NCBI GenBank assembly: GCA_964387935.1
Contig: CAYLZN010000025.1
Coordinates: 1-30,998, forward strand
Direction: 5' to 3'
DNA: 30,998 bases
Source: CAYLZN01 sp964387935
GTDB taxonomy: Bacteria > Acidobacteriota > Vicinamibacteria > Vicinamibacterales > JAFNAJ01
The translations under genes and the position numbers were made by a program. Shown here in pieces: positions 1 to 7,418 of this stretch (positions are counted from its first letter, which is position 1; each line of letters begins with the position of its first letter). The notes beneath the pieces were generated by a model that was given only the letters and a program-made list of their open reading frames with translations, had not been told where the DNA came from and did no database searches.

Positions 1-186
1 GCCGCGTACCAGGACGCAATCGCGACGTTTGCCCTGGATCCGATTGAATGCATTGGCGGCTCGCTCCCTCGTACACAGCAGCGCCTGGTCGAGGCCTGGG
101 CCGAAATCCATCATGGGGAGCTACTGGACGACTGGCGGCGCTTGCAAGCTGGTCAGGCTCCGCTCCAGATCGAACCATTACGGTAG
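1..186 (+). CDS. DUF4160 family protein, C-terminal part (cut by window edge)
   Basis: Frame 1 is open from the first base to a TAG at 184-186 and gives about 61 residues. The C-terminal pattern RLVEAWAEIHHGELLDDW followed by IEPLR is the usual ending of DUF4160 proteins. These are small basic proteins often paired with DUF2442 and thought to form toxin-antitoxin-like modules. The N-terminus lies outside the window. A DUF2442 gene starts 10 nt downstream, which is the normal gene order for this pair. Function is inferred from the family and neighbour only; no catalytic residue is known to me. Confidence 0.75.
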   Translation, partial: AAYQDAIATFALDPIECIGGSLPRTQQRLVEAWAEIHHGELLDDWRRLQAGQAPLQIEPLR

Positions 187-196
187 GGCTGACCAT

Positions 197-544
197 ATGA
201 CGCATCCGATCTATCGGGTCGAGCAGTTCGAAATCGTGGCGCCGTACACGTTGCGGCTTCGCTTCAACGATGGAAGCGAACAGCACATCGATTTCCAGCC
301 GGTGTTGGAAGGCGAAGTCTTTGGACCTCTTCGCGATCTTGCGGTCTTCAACGCGGTCGAACTCGACACGACGTTCGGCACAGTGCAATGGCCTACTGGG
401 GCTGACTTCGATCCGGAGACGCTTCACGACTGGCCGAAATACCGAGACCAGATGATCGCCATGGCGCGGCGCTGGTCTTCGGCGCCTCCTCAGAATCCCA
501 ATGGTCGGGCTAACAACGCGCTGGAGCCGACGGCGCGAGACTGA
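197..544 (+). CDS. DUF2442 domain protein (partner of DUF4160)
   Basis: This 115-aa protein starts at the ATG following the DUF4160 stop by 10 nt. The longer upstream open frame has no family match and is dropped. The first ~80 residues fit DUF2442: YTLRLRFNDG, then a strand with IDFQPVLEG, then LDTTFGTVQWPTGADFDP and LHDWP. DUF2442 proteins are small and commonly sit next to DUF4160 or HTH genes; they are predicted type II toxin-antitoxin partners. The last residues (NNALEPTARD) are encoded by the attC-like site beginning at 508, so the C-terminal tail is translated recombination-site DNA rather than family sequence. Confidence 0.85.
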   Translation: MTHPIYRVEQFEIVAPYTLRLRFNDGSEQHIDFQPVLEGEVFGPLRDLAVFNAVELDTTFGTVQWPTGADFDPETLHDWPKYRDQMIAMARRWSSAPPQNPNGRANNALEPTARD

Positions 545-578
545 CGCTCCGCGCCGCGGCTCAGCGCGGACGTCTAGC
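508..578 (+). repeat. attC-like recombination site 1
   Basis: R''-like GGCTAAC at 508-514 and R'-like GTCTAGC at 572-578 form the outer ends. The inner arms 524-537 and 550-562 pair perfectly over 13 bp if A530 is bulged out. A single unpaired base at this place in L'' is a hallmark of integron attC sites, where it sets strand choice by the integrase. The site has the same orientation as the cassette genes and overlaps the 3' end of the DUF2442 gene. R' is degenerate relative to GTTRRRY. Confidence 0.8.
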
Positions 579-676
579 CGGATCCATGAAATTGAGGAGA
601 GCGTGGATCCGTCCGCTTGCCACTGATCCGGAACTGCCGAACATCGACTTGTCTTCGCGGACTCCGGACCTCGGTT

Positions 677-699
677 GTCGGCTTCCGGGAATAGCCGAC
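677..699. repeat. Short inverted repeat
   Basis: GTCGGCT (677-683) and AGCCGAC (693-699) form a perfect 7-bp stem with a 9-nt loop. There is no T-tract, so terminator function is uncertain. It could be a partial recombination-site arm next to the gap. Confidence 0.35.
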
Positions 700-707
700 G
701 GTGGTCG

Positions 708-717
708 NNNNNNNNNN
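708..717. other. Assembly gap (10 N)
   Basis: This is a placeholder of ten Ns. The bases to its right are C-only or nearly so, which fits a contig that ended in low-quality sequence. Confidence 0.95.
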
Positions 718-760
718 CCCCACGCCCCCCCCCGCGCGCCCCCCCCCCCCCCCCCCCCAC
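718..760. other. Poly-C low-complexity tract, likely sequencing artefact
   Basis: The tract is almost pure C, with an uninterrupted run of 20 C at 739-758, directly abutting the N gap. Runs of G (C on this strand) at a contig end are a known result of dark-cycle base calling on two-colour sequencers. It should not be read as biology. Confidence 0.7.
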
Positions 761-835
761 GGTCCCCGCCCTCCGCGCACGTCCCACCGGACTCGATCAA
801 GTGACGCCGTGCCCGGAACCTGCGAGAATGTCCCC

Positions 836-1081
836 GTGAGCCCGACCGTCCTGCGAAGTGGCCCTTATAGGTTCTTCTTCTTCGCGAGCGATCGAACCGA
901 GCCGGTTCACGTGCATGTCGTTCGGGAGGACAAGACCGCGAAGTTCTGGCTCTCGCCCGTGCGGCAGGCGTACAACCTCGGCTTCGCGGCGAACGAACTC
1001 AAGCGAATCGAGGGCCTAGTTCACGAACACGAGGCTCAACTATTGAAGGCGTGGAATGAGTACTTCAAGCCCGGGAATTGA
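836..1081 (+). CDS. DUF4160 family protein (second copy)
   Basis: Eighty-one residues from a GTG start. The start is chosen because the family begins with PTVLRSGPYRFFFF, which lies immediately behind it; the frame upstream runs into the poly-C artefact. Family patterns are EPVHVHVVREDKTAKFW in the middle and LVHEHEAQLLKAWNEYF at the end. It overlaps the following DUF2442 gene by 26 nt, so the two are translationally linked. It is a different DUF4160 subtype from the copy at the window start, so the two pairs are not recent duplicates. A GAGAAT box lies 6 nt upstream of the GTG. The role is inferred to be toxin-antitoxin-like. Confidence 0.82.
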   Translation: MSPTVLRSGPYRFFFFASDRTEPVHVHVVREDKTAKFWLSPVRQAYNLGFAANELKRIEGLVHEHEAQLLKAWNEYFKPGN

Positions 1082-1436
1082 GGCGGCGCTGGCGAAATCG
1101 GTGCGGGTCACACCCCGGGCGCTCGTCGTGGAACTGCGCGATGGCCGCACGGTTTCTGTGCCGCTGCAGTGGTATCCCCGGCTGGTCCATGGTTCGCCAC
1201 GCGAACGGGAACGGTGGGAGTTGATCGGACCTGGCGTCGGAATCCATTGGCCGGCACTCGATGAGGACATCTCGGTCGAAGGCCTCCTCGATGGCCGACC
1301 GTCGGGGGAGAGTGAGGCGTCCTTCCGACGATGGCTGAATTCGCGCCGCCGACCGGCTAACACCCGCTTGCAGCCGACGAAGGCGCATCGGCGGCGGGCG
1401 GCAACGGGCGCGCCGCGGCGGCGCCTTCGCGGCTGA
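1056..1436 (+). CDS. DUF2442 domain protein (second copy)
   Basis: This 126-aa protein starts inside the preceding DUF4160 gene. Residues ~15-75 follow the DUF2442 pattern: VRVTPRALVVELRDGRTVSVPL, then WYPRLVHGSPRERERWELI, then IHWPALDEDISVEGLL. The family core ends near residue 95. The last ~30 residues (from NTRLQPT) are arginine/alanine-rich and encoded by attC site 2; the stop codon is the TGA within the GGCTGA motif of the site's left arm. The original stop was therefore lost, or is provided by the recombination site. It probably acts with the DUF4160 protein. Confidence 0.85.
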   Translation: MSTSSPGIEAALAKSVRVTPRALVVELRDGRTVSVPLQWYPRLVHGSPRERERWELIGPGVGIHWPALDEDISVEGLLDGRPSGESEASFRRWLNSRRRPANTRLQPTKAHRRRAATGAPRRRLRG

Positions 1437-1452
1437 AGCGGACACGTCAGAC
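1355..1452 (+). repeat. attC-like recombination site 2
   Basis: R'' is GGCTAAC at 1355-1361 and R' is GTCAGAC at 1446-1452. Inner arms 1371-1386 and 1421-1435 pair over 15 bp with A1377 bulged. The spacer between them is GC-rich with imperfect self-complementarity. Size (98 bp) and arrangement fit integron attC sites. It separates the second DUF4160-DUF2442 unit from the BrnT unit. Confidence 0.82.
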
Positions 1453-1483
1453 AGCCAAGAATCAGAACGCGCACGGACGAAAC

Positions 1484-1489
1484 TATATT
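1484..1489 (+). promoter_or_regulatory. Leaderless-type -10 box of brnT
   Basis: TATATT lies exactly 6 nt before the GTG start at 1496, with no Shine-Dalgarno sequence between them. This spacing fits a transcript beginning at or next to the start codon. No clear -35 box is seen. Confidence 0.55.
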
Positions 1490-1495
1490 TACGCG

Positions 1496-1768
1496 GTGAC
1501 GTTCTCCTGGGACCCACACAAGGCGACGGCCAACCTCAAGAAGCACGGTATCGATTTTCGCGAGGGGGCCACGGTGCTCGAGGACTTCCTGTCGACGACG
1601 TTCCCGGACGACGCACACTCCAGTCCGGAGCGGCGGTTCGTCACGATTGGCAAGTCCGCGGCGGGCCGGCTGCTCGTCGTCGTGCACACGGAAGTGGGAG
1701 ACACGATTCGGATCATCAGCGCCAGGAAGGCGACCCGGCGAGAACAGAGGTTCTATGAAGAGGGCTAA
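1496..1768 (+). CDS. brnT: BrnT family toxin (DUF497)
   Basis: Ninety residues from a GTG start located just after attC site 2. BrnT toxins are small RelE-like-fold ribonucleases that inhibit translation and are neutralised by a downstream antitoxin. Visible family patterns: FSWDPHKATANLKKHGIDF at the N-terminus, then GATVLEDF, then RRFVTIGKSAAGRLLVVVHT, and the C-terminal IRIISARKATRREQRFYEEG. Length is normal for the family. The antitoxin gene starts 14 nt before its stop. A TATATT box 6 nt upstream gives the cassette its own promoter, as is common in integron-borne toxin-antitoxin units. Confidence 0.92.
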   Translation: MTFSWDPHKATANLKKHGIDFREGATVLEDFLSTTFPDDAHSSPERRFVTIGKSAAGRLLVVVHTEVGDTIRIISARKATRREQRFYEEG

Positions 1769-2063
1769 CGACACCCAGGACGACATGCGCGCTGAGTACG
1801 ACTTCAAGTCGATGAAGGGCGGGGTTCGAGGCAAGTATGCCCGACGATTCCGCGAAGGCACGAACATCGTGCTCCTCGATCCCGAGGTAGCAGAGGCGTT
1901 CCCTTCGGAGGCTTCGGTCAACGAGGCCCTTCGGGGAGTTCTGAACACCACTCGGGCCATTCGCCAGACCGGAGGGCTGCCTAACAAGGCGCTGCAGCCG
2001 ACGAGCCGCGCGCGAAGAGTGTCCTCGAAATCGAAGAAGCAAGCGGGCGCGGCTCGCGGCTGA
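1755..2063 (+). CDS. BrnT-associated antitoxin
   Basis: This 102-aa protein has an ATG overlapping the brnT 3' end by 14 nt. The core DMRAEYDFKSMKGGVRGKYA followed by RRFREGTNIVLLDPEVAEAF and a C-terminal ribbon/helix-like SVNEALRGVL is the antitoxin type found after DUF497/BrnT genes. It is likely DNA-binding and autorepressing, though that is inferred from the family. From about residue 75 (LPNKALQPTSRA) the protein is translated attC sequence, and the stop is the TGA in the attC left arm. The C-terminal 27 residues are probably not needed for antitoxin function. Confidence 0.85.
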   Translation: MKRANDTQDDMRAEYDFKSMKGGVRGKYARRFREGTNIVLLDPEVAEAFPSEASVNEALRGVLNTTRAIRQTGGLPNKALQPTSRARRVSSKSKKQAGAARG

Positions 2064-2078
2064 GCGCCAACGCTGAGC
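1979..2078 (+). repeat. attC-like recombination site 3
   Basis: R'' is GCCTAAC at 1979-1985 and R' is GCTGAGC at 2072-2078 (one mismatch to GTTRRRY). Inner arms 1995-2011 and 2047-2062 pair over 16 bp with only A2001 unpaired. This is the best-formed stem of the set. Length is 100 bp. It overlaps the 3' end of the antitoxin gene. Confidence 0.85.
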
Positions 2079-2110
2079 GGACGAGAACACGAACCACGAC
2101 GCATGGCGCG

Positions 2111-2116
2111 TAGAAT
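2111..2116 (+). promoter_or_regulatory. Leaderless-type -10 box
   Basis: TAGAAT lies 6 nt before the GTG start at 2123, the same spacing as for brnT. There is no Shine-Dalgarno between box and start. Confidence 0.55.
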
Positions 2117-2122
2117 AGCGAG

Positions 2123-2446
2123 GTGAAGCCGGATCCGGATCTGCTTTTCGATGCCCTCACACCCTTGGGCTTCAGCGTTCGCGTCACGCACGAGCGCTGG
2201 GAGCTCATCACGACCATCAAGCATCCGGTGATGATGGGCCAAGAGCACGCCATCAAGTACACGCTGGAGCATCCCGACCAGATTCGTCAAAGCCGTTCGG
2301 ATCCCGAAGTGCGGCTCTTCTACCAAGGCACGGGCCAGAATCGTTGGGTCTGTGCAGTCGCGAAGCGCGCGACAAATCAAGGGTTCTTGATCACCGCGTA
2401 TCCGACAGACGCCGTAAAGGAAGGTACCCAAATATGGCCGAGGTGA
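2123..2446 (+). CDS. Small protein paired with DUF2283, candidate BECR/RelE-like toxin
   Basis: This 107-aa protein starts at GTG. I do not recognise an exact named family. The pattern ERWELITTIKHPVMMGQEH, then YTLEHPDQIRQS, RLFYQGTGQNRWVCAVAK and finally GFLITAYPTDAVKEG resembles small nuclease-like proteins of the Barnase-EndoU-ColicinE5/D-RelE (BECR) type and DUF4258-like toxins. These have a conserved N-terminal His, a basic middle and a C-terminal Thr/Tyr strand. It overlaps a DUF2283 gene by 13 nt, an arrangement repeated in many toxin-antitoxin-like cassettes. The toxin role is inference from that pairing and its place in the cassette run. Fold prediction would settle the class. Confidence 0.6.
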   Translation: MKPDPDLLFDALTPLGFSVRVTHERWELITTIKHPVMMGQEHAIKYTLEHPDQIRQSRSDPEVRLFYQGTGQNRWVCAVAKRATNQGFLITAYPTDAVKEGTQIWPR

Positions 2447-2646
2447 AGGTCTTCTACGATCGTGAGGGCAAGACGCTCACCGTGTGGTTTACGGACCGTT
2501 CGACCGAGTACGTCTGCGAGGAGACTGGAGAAGAAGTCGTGCTCATGAAAGACGCGTCCGGCCGAGTCGTCGGTTTCGAGAAGTTGAATTTCTCGATTCC
2601 ACAATCGGATTCGCTGCGCGTGGCGCTTGAAACTGTACCTGGCTGA
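2434..2646 (+). CDS. DUF2283 domain protein
   Basis: Seventy residues from ATG, preceded by an AAGGAAGG ribosome-binding sequence. The DUF2283 pattern is clear: VKVFYDREGKTLTVWFTD, then EEVVLMKDASGRVVGFEKLNF. DUF2283 proteins are tiny beta-rich proteins commonly found beside small toxin-like ORFs and presumed to be the antitoxin or partner. This copy has full family length and ends (stop 2644-2646) just before attC site 4, so unlike the other cassette genes it is not extended by recombination-site sequence. Confidence 0.88.
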   Translation: MAEVKVFYDREGKTLTVWFTDRSTEYVCEETGEEVVLMKDASGRVVGFEKLNFSIPQSDSLRVALETVPG

Positions 2647-2653
2647 ACGGGCC

Positions 2654-2723
2654 GCCCAACACGGCATGCAGCCGACAGCGCGCGTGATGGGGCCGCGCTG
2701 CGGCTCAGCGCGAGTCGTTCGGT
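2654..2723 (+). repeat. attC-like recombination site 4
   Basis: R'' is GCCCAAC at 2654-2660 and R' is GTTCGGT at 2717-2723; these two are largely complementary to each other. Inner arms 2670-2682 and 2694-2705 pair over 12 bp with A2675 bulged. At 70 bp this and site 1 are the short form. It is the last site of the first run. Confidence 0.82.
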
Positions 2724-2834
2724 GGAAGGATCAGAACCAGGAGAAGGCAAAGGCATTGGCGACGCGGTGCCGGGATGGCGTGTGGTCAAGCGGGCGGTGG
2801 CAAACCATGGCGCCCGCGCGGGCGTGTCGAACGA

Positions 2835-3005
2835 TCAGCCCGCGAGCCAACGTCCAGGCCGCACCGCAAGAGGCTCGAGGGTCAGACGTAATCGGAACGG
2901 TCGCAGGAGCCGGTTGAGAGTGTCCGGGGTGGGGTCGTGTCGCGGGTTGATCGCCCTCGACACGTTGGGGCCGGCCATGCGAAGCACGATCGTCGTCCCC
3001 ACGTC
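2835..3005 (-). pseudogene. Remnant of an HTH (XRE-like) gene
   Basis: The minus strand carries an open stretch reading GPNVSRAINPRHDPTPDTLN, then RLLRPFRLRLTLEP, and ending at TGA (2835-2837). This is the recognition helix and C-terminal part of XRE-type antitoxin regulators, which are usually ~95-110 aa. Upstream of residue pattern VGTTIVLRM the frame loses any family similarity, so the N-terminal half of the HTH domain is missing. No toxin gene lies beside it. It is probably a decayed antitoxin gene in the accessory region. The rest of 2724-3013 shows nothing I can name. Confidence 0.45.
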
Positions 3006-3025
3006 AGGCTGACATGGAAGGCGGC

Positions 3026-3919
<894 letters not shown>

Positions 3920-4051
3920 GGCACCACGGCTTCGCCAGGTCGACATCCAGCAGTGTCCCGCCGGTGCCGATGCCGGGAGAGTCTCGCAGGGACCGAGGCG
4001 GGTTCCGGCAGACGGGCGGCCTCCGTCGTCAGACCGGTCACGAGGATGTGA

Positions 4052-4621
4052 ATGCGACGTCTTCGATACTCCATCAACGTCACAGTGGACGGATGCTGCG
4101 ATCATCGCGCAATCCCCGCGGACGAAGGCCTGCATCGTCATCACGCCGAAAACCTTGCGCGGGCGGATGGACTCCTCTTTGGCCGGATGACGTACGAAAT
4201 GATGGAGGCGGCGTGGCGGGGGCCGGCGCAGACGGGAGTGAGGCCTGATTGGATGGAACCCTGGATGGAGCCCTTTGCCCGGACGATCGACGCCGCCAGG
4301 AAGTATGTCGTGTCGAGCACGCTCGAGCGGGTTGATTGGAACGCGGAGCTCGTTCGGGGGGATCTCGGCAAGGCCATTGCACAACTCAAGCGGGAGCCAG
4401 GCAAGGAACTCCTCGTGGGAGGCGTGAGGCTGCCGCTGGCGTTGGCGGAGTTGGGATTGATTGATGAGTACGAGTTCGTGGTGCACCCCAGGCTCGCCGG
4501 CCATGGGCCGACGCTGTTCGCGGGCCTCTCGAGGCATGTCGACTTGACACTCGTGAGCCGGCGCGACCTCGGCTCGGGAGCGGTGACCCTGCGGTATGAG
4601 CCGACAACCTGGAGGTCGTGA
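4052..4621 (+). CDS. RibD C-terminal/dihydrofolate-reductase-like protein
   Basis: This 189-aa protein starts at ATG 4052 (GAGG 7 nt upstream). It fits the small RibD_C/DHFR-like reductases (COG0262): RYSINVTVDGCCDH at the N-terminus, ADGLLFGRMTYEMM as the dinucleotide-pocket strand-loop, KYVVSSTLERVDWN, LLVGGVRLPLALAELGLIDEY, and VVHPRLAGHGPTLF. These bind NADPH and act on unknown small molecules; real folate or riboflavin roles are rare among stand-alone copies. Its TGA overlaps the ATG of the rhamnosidase gene by 1 nt. The 132 nt upstream hold no firm gene. Confidence 0.85.
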   Translation: MRRLRYSINVTVDGCCDHRAIPADEGLHRHHAENLARADGLLFGRMTYEMMEAAWRGPAQTGVRPDWMEPWMEPFARTIDAARKYVVSSTLERVDWNAELVRGDLGKAIAQLKREPGKELLVGGVRLPLALAELGLIDEYEFVVHPRLAGHGPTLFAGLSRHVDLTLVSRRDLGSGAVTLRYEPTTWRS

Positions 4622-7407
4622 TGTTGCGCCGTCTGCCGTTCTCTGCAATCGCCACGATCCTGCTCGCCGTTCCCCTGACGGTCCTGGCCCAGGACGCGTC
4701 CGCGACACGCCAGTCGCCGGTCGCGCCGCTCTCGGTCGTGGCGTTGCGCACGGAATACGCCGTCAATCCCGTGGGCATCGACGCGCGCGAACCGCGCCTG
4801 GGCTGGCAGATTCGGAGCGAACGCCGGGGCATCGTCCAGGCGGCCTACCAGGTGCAGGTGGCTGCCCGCGAACGCTCGCTGCTGAGCGGTGCCGGCCTCG
4901 TGTGGGACTCGGGGGTCGTGAAGTCGAACGCGTCGGTCCACGTCGCGTATGCCGGGCCGCCGCTCGGCTCGGGGCGGCGGTACTACTGGCGCACCCGCGT
5001 GTGGGACGGCGCGGGCAGGGTCTCCGGATGGAGCCAGCCGGCGTTCTGGGAGATGGGCCTCCTGCAGCCAGCCGACTGGCGGGCCAGCTGGATCGAACCG
5101 GACCTGCCCGATGACCCGAAGGTCTCCGGGCCGGCGCCGATGCTGCGCCGCGAATTCAGCATCAAGGGGGACGTCGAACGGGCCCGCGCCTACGTCACGG
5201 CGCATGGGCTCTACGAGATGGAGATCAACGGCCGGCGCGTGGGGGACGCGGTCCTGACGCCCGGCTGGACGAGCTACGACAAGCGCCTCCAGTACCAGAC
5301 CTACGACGTCACGACGCTGCTCAAGACAGGACCGAACGCGGTGGGCGTCACGCTCGGCAACGGGTGGTACCGGGGCTACCTCGCGTGGGGCGACAAGCGG
5401 AACATCTACGGCACCCGTCTCGGACTGCTGACGCAGATCGTGGTGACCTACCGCGGGGGTCGGCAGGAGACGATTGCGAGCGACGCAGAGTGGAAGGGGT
5501 CGACGGGTCCGATCCTGATGTCGGAGATCTACCACGGCGAAACGTACGACGCCCGCCTCGAGACACCCGGCTGGTCGTCTCCCGGGTTCAAGGACGCCGG
5601 GTGGTCTGCCGTGAAGGTGGTCGATCACCGCAACGATCACCTGGTGGCGCCAGCGGGCCCGCCCGTGCGACGCATTGGCGAGATCACGCCCGTGAAGATC
5701 CTTCGCACGCCCGCCGGCGACACGGTCGTGGACATGGGACAGAACATGGTGGGCTGGATTCGCCTGAAGGTCGAGGGTCCGGCTGGCACCACCGTGGTCC
5801 TCCGGCATGCCGAGGTGCTCGACAAGGAGGGCAACTTCTACGTCAAGAACCTCCGTGCGGCCAGGCAGACCGTGCGCTACACACTCAAGGGCGGCGATCC
5901 CGAAACCTACGAGCCGCACTTCACGTTCCAGGGATTCCGGTATGTCGCCGTCGACGGCTTTCCGGGGGAGTTGACGTCCGACAAGCTGACCGGCGTCGTC
6001 GTGCACTCGGACATGGAGCCGTCGGGCACCTTCGAGACCTCGAGCCCGCTCGTCAACAGGCTGCAGCACAACATCCAGTGGGGGCAGAAGGGGAACTTCG
6101 TCGACGTGCCCACCGACTGCCCGCAACGGGACGAGCGCCTCGGCTGGACCGGCGACGCACAGGTGTTCGCGCGGACGGCCGCCTTCAACATGGATGTGGC
6201 CGGGTTCTTCACGAAATGGCTCCGGGATCTGGCGGCCGACCAGCTCGAGACCGGCAGCGTGCCGCACGTCATCCCTGACGTGCTGAGCGAGCCCGGCCGG
6301 CCTCGGGCGGGATCGGCGGCGTGGGCCGACGCGGCGGTCATCATTCCCTGGACGATGTACCTGAGCTACGGCGACCGGCGCATCCTGGAGACGCAGTATC
6401 CGAGCATGTCCGCGTGGGTGGCGTACATGCAGCGGCGTGCCGGAGACGACTTCATCTGGAGCGAGGATTTCACGTACGGCGACTGGCTCGCCTTTGCGAG
6501 CACGGCGTCCGACTACCCCGGCGCGACCACGGGCAAGGATCTCATCGCGACGGCGATGTTCGCCCACTCCACGGACCTGCTGCAGCGCGCCGCGCGCATT
6601 CTCGGCAAGACCGAGGACGCGGCCACGCTCGGCGCACTCGTGGAGAGGATCAAGGCGGCATTCCAGCGCGAGTTCGTGACGGCGACGGGTCGGATCGGCG
6701 AGAACACGCAGACGGCCTATGCCGTGGCCCTGGAGTTCGACCTCCTGCCGGAGTCACAGCGCGCGGCCGCGGCGGCGCGACTGGCCGAGGAGATACGCTG
6801 GCGCAAGCACCTGACCACAGGGTTCGTCGGCACGCCGTACTTGTGTCACGTCCTCACCCGGTTCGGGTACCTGGACGAGGCCTACGCGCTGCTCACTCGC
6901 GAGGAATACCCGTCGTGGCTCTACCCCGTGAAGCAGGGCGCGACCACGATCTGGGAGCGGTGGGATGGGGTGAGGCCGGACGGCACGTTCCAGAGCGAGG
7001 GCATGAACTCGTTCAACCACTACGCCTACGGCGCCATCGGCGAATGGCTGTATCGCGTCGTGGCCGGGATCGAGATCGATCCCGAGGCGCCCGGCTACAG
7101 GCACATCCTCATCCGGCCCCGGCCCGGCGGGGGACTCACCCTCGCCACCGCGTCGCACATGGCGCCGTACGGCAAGGTGAGCACGGCGTGGGCCATCAAG
7201 GACGGCTCGTTCGAGCTGATGGTCGAGATCCCGGCAAATACGAGCGCGCAAATCACGCTGCCAACGGCGCAGCTGGCGGAGGTGAGGGAATCAGGGCAGG
7301 CCGTGACGGTGGGCGACGGGATCGTGGCCATCCGCCAGGACGGCAGTTCCGTCATCGTCGATGTCGGTTCGGGCAGCTACAGGTTCGCGTGCCCGATCAG
7401 GGAGTAG
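4621..7407 (+). CDS. Alpha-L-rhamnosidase, GH78, secreted
   Basis: This 928-aa protein has a signal peptide (about residues 1-24, cleavage after VLAQ). It hydrolyses terminal alpha-L-rhamnose from plant glycosides or rhamnogalacturonan. Domain order: N-terminal Ig-like module (ALRTEYAVNPVGIDAREPRL), Bac_rhamnosid_N lectin-like domain with HGLYEMEINGRRVGDAVLTPG, then VVDMGQNMVGWIRL, the (alpha/alpha)6 catalytic domain and a C-terminal beta-domain. The GH78 general-acid motif DCPQRDERLGWTGD carries Glu505; the second catalytic Glu is Glu779 in TTIWERWDG. Length is normal for the family. GGAGG lies 5 nt before the ATG, which overlaps the stop of the reductase gene by one base, so coupled translation is likely. 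A GTG at 4618 is a possible but weaker start. Confidence 0.95.
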   Translation: MLRRLPFSAIATILLAVPLTVLAQDASATRQSPVAPLSVVALRTEYAVNPVGIDAREPRLGWQIRSERRGIVQAAYQVQVAARERSLLSGAGLVWDSGVVKSNASVHVAYAGPPLGSGRRYYWRTRVWDGAGRVSGWSQPAFWEMGLLQPADWRASWIEPDLPDDPKVSGPAPMLRREFSIKGDVERARAYVTAHGLYEMEINGRRVGDAVLTPGWTSYDKRLQYQTYDVTTLLKTGPNAVGVTLGNGWYRGYLAWGDKRNIYGTRLGLLTQIVVTYRGGRQETIASDAEWKGSTGPILMSEIYHGETYDARLETPGWSSPGFKDAGWSAVKVVDHRNDHLVAPAGPPVRRIGEITPVKILRTPAGDTVVDMGQNMVGWIRLKVEGPAGTTVVLRHAEVLDKEGNFYVKNLRAARQTVRYTLKGGDPETYEPHFTFQGFRYVAVDGFPGELTSDKLTGVVVHSDMEPSGTFETSSPLVNRLQHNIQWGQKGNFVDVPTDCPQRDERLGWTGDAQVFARTAAFNMDVAGFFTKWLRDLAADQLETGSVPHVIPDVLSEPGRPRAGSAAWADAAVIIPWTMYLSYGDRRILETQYPSMSAWVAYMQRRAGDDFIWSEDFTYGDWLAFASTASDYPGATTGKDLIATAMFAHSTDLLQRAARILGKTEDAATLGALVERIKAAFQREFVTATGRIGENTQTAYAVALEFDLLPESQRAAAAARLAEEIRWRKHLTTGFVGTPYLCHVLTRFGYLDEAYALLTREEYPSWLYPVKQGATTIWERWDGVRPDGTFQSEGMNSFNHYAYGAIGEWLYRVVAGIEIDPEAPGYRHILIRPRPGGGLTLATASHMAPYGKVSTAWAIKDGSFELMVEIPANTSAQITLPTAQLAEVRESGQAVTVGDGIVAIRQDGSSVIVDVGSGSYRFACPIRE

Positions 7408-7418
7408 CCGGGGCAGGC

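Larger units (their letters stand above)
579..835. other. Cassette leader region with no firm gene
   Basis: Between attC site 1 and the next DUF4160 start no convincing gene is visible. A short open frame begins with ATG at 586 and runs into the N gap, but shows no family pattern. The stretch contains a hairpin (677-699), a ten-N gap and a poly-C tract, so it is probably two contig ends joined by a scaffolder. Confidence 0.5.

Noticed and set aside
586..707. Short gene starting ATG 586 after attC site 1
   Set aside because: It runs into the N gap, has no ribosome site or -10 box at the usual distance and no family pattern.
718..760. Poly-C tract as a structural element (i-motif/G-quadruplex)
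   Set aside because: It abuts an N gap at a contig end and fits base-calling artefact better than biology.
1040..2431. Long minus-strand open frame of 463 codons across the cassette run
   Set aside because: It lies antisense to several convincing small genes and attC sites, is Arg/Pro/Ala-rich without family patterns, and is explained by high GC content.
3920..4051. Possible P-loop kinase start on the minus strand (RRIHILVTG-like)
   Set aside because: The glycine-rich loop and Lys are absent and the frame loses similarity within a few residues; no gene can be supported.
4141..6567. Minus-strand open frame of 808 codons opposite the rhamnosidase
   Set aside because: Composition is Arg/His/Pro-rich, no domain is visible, and it mirrors codon positions of the well-supported GH78 gene.
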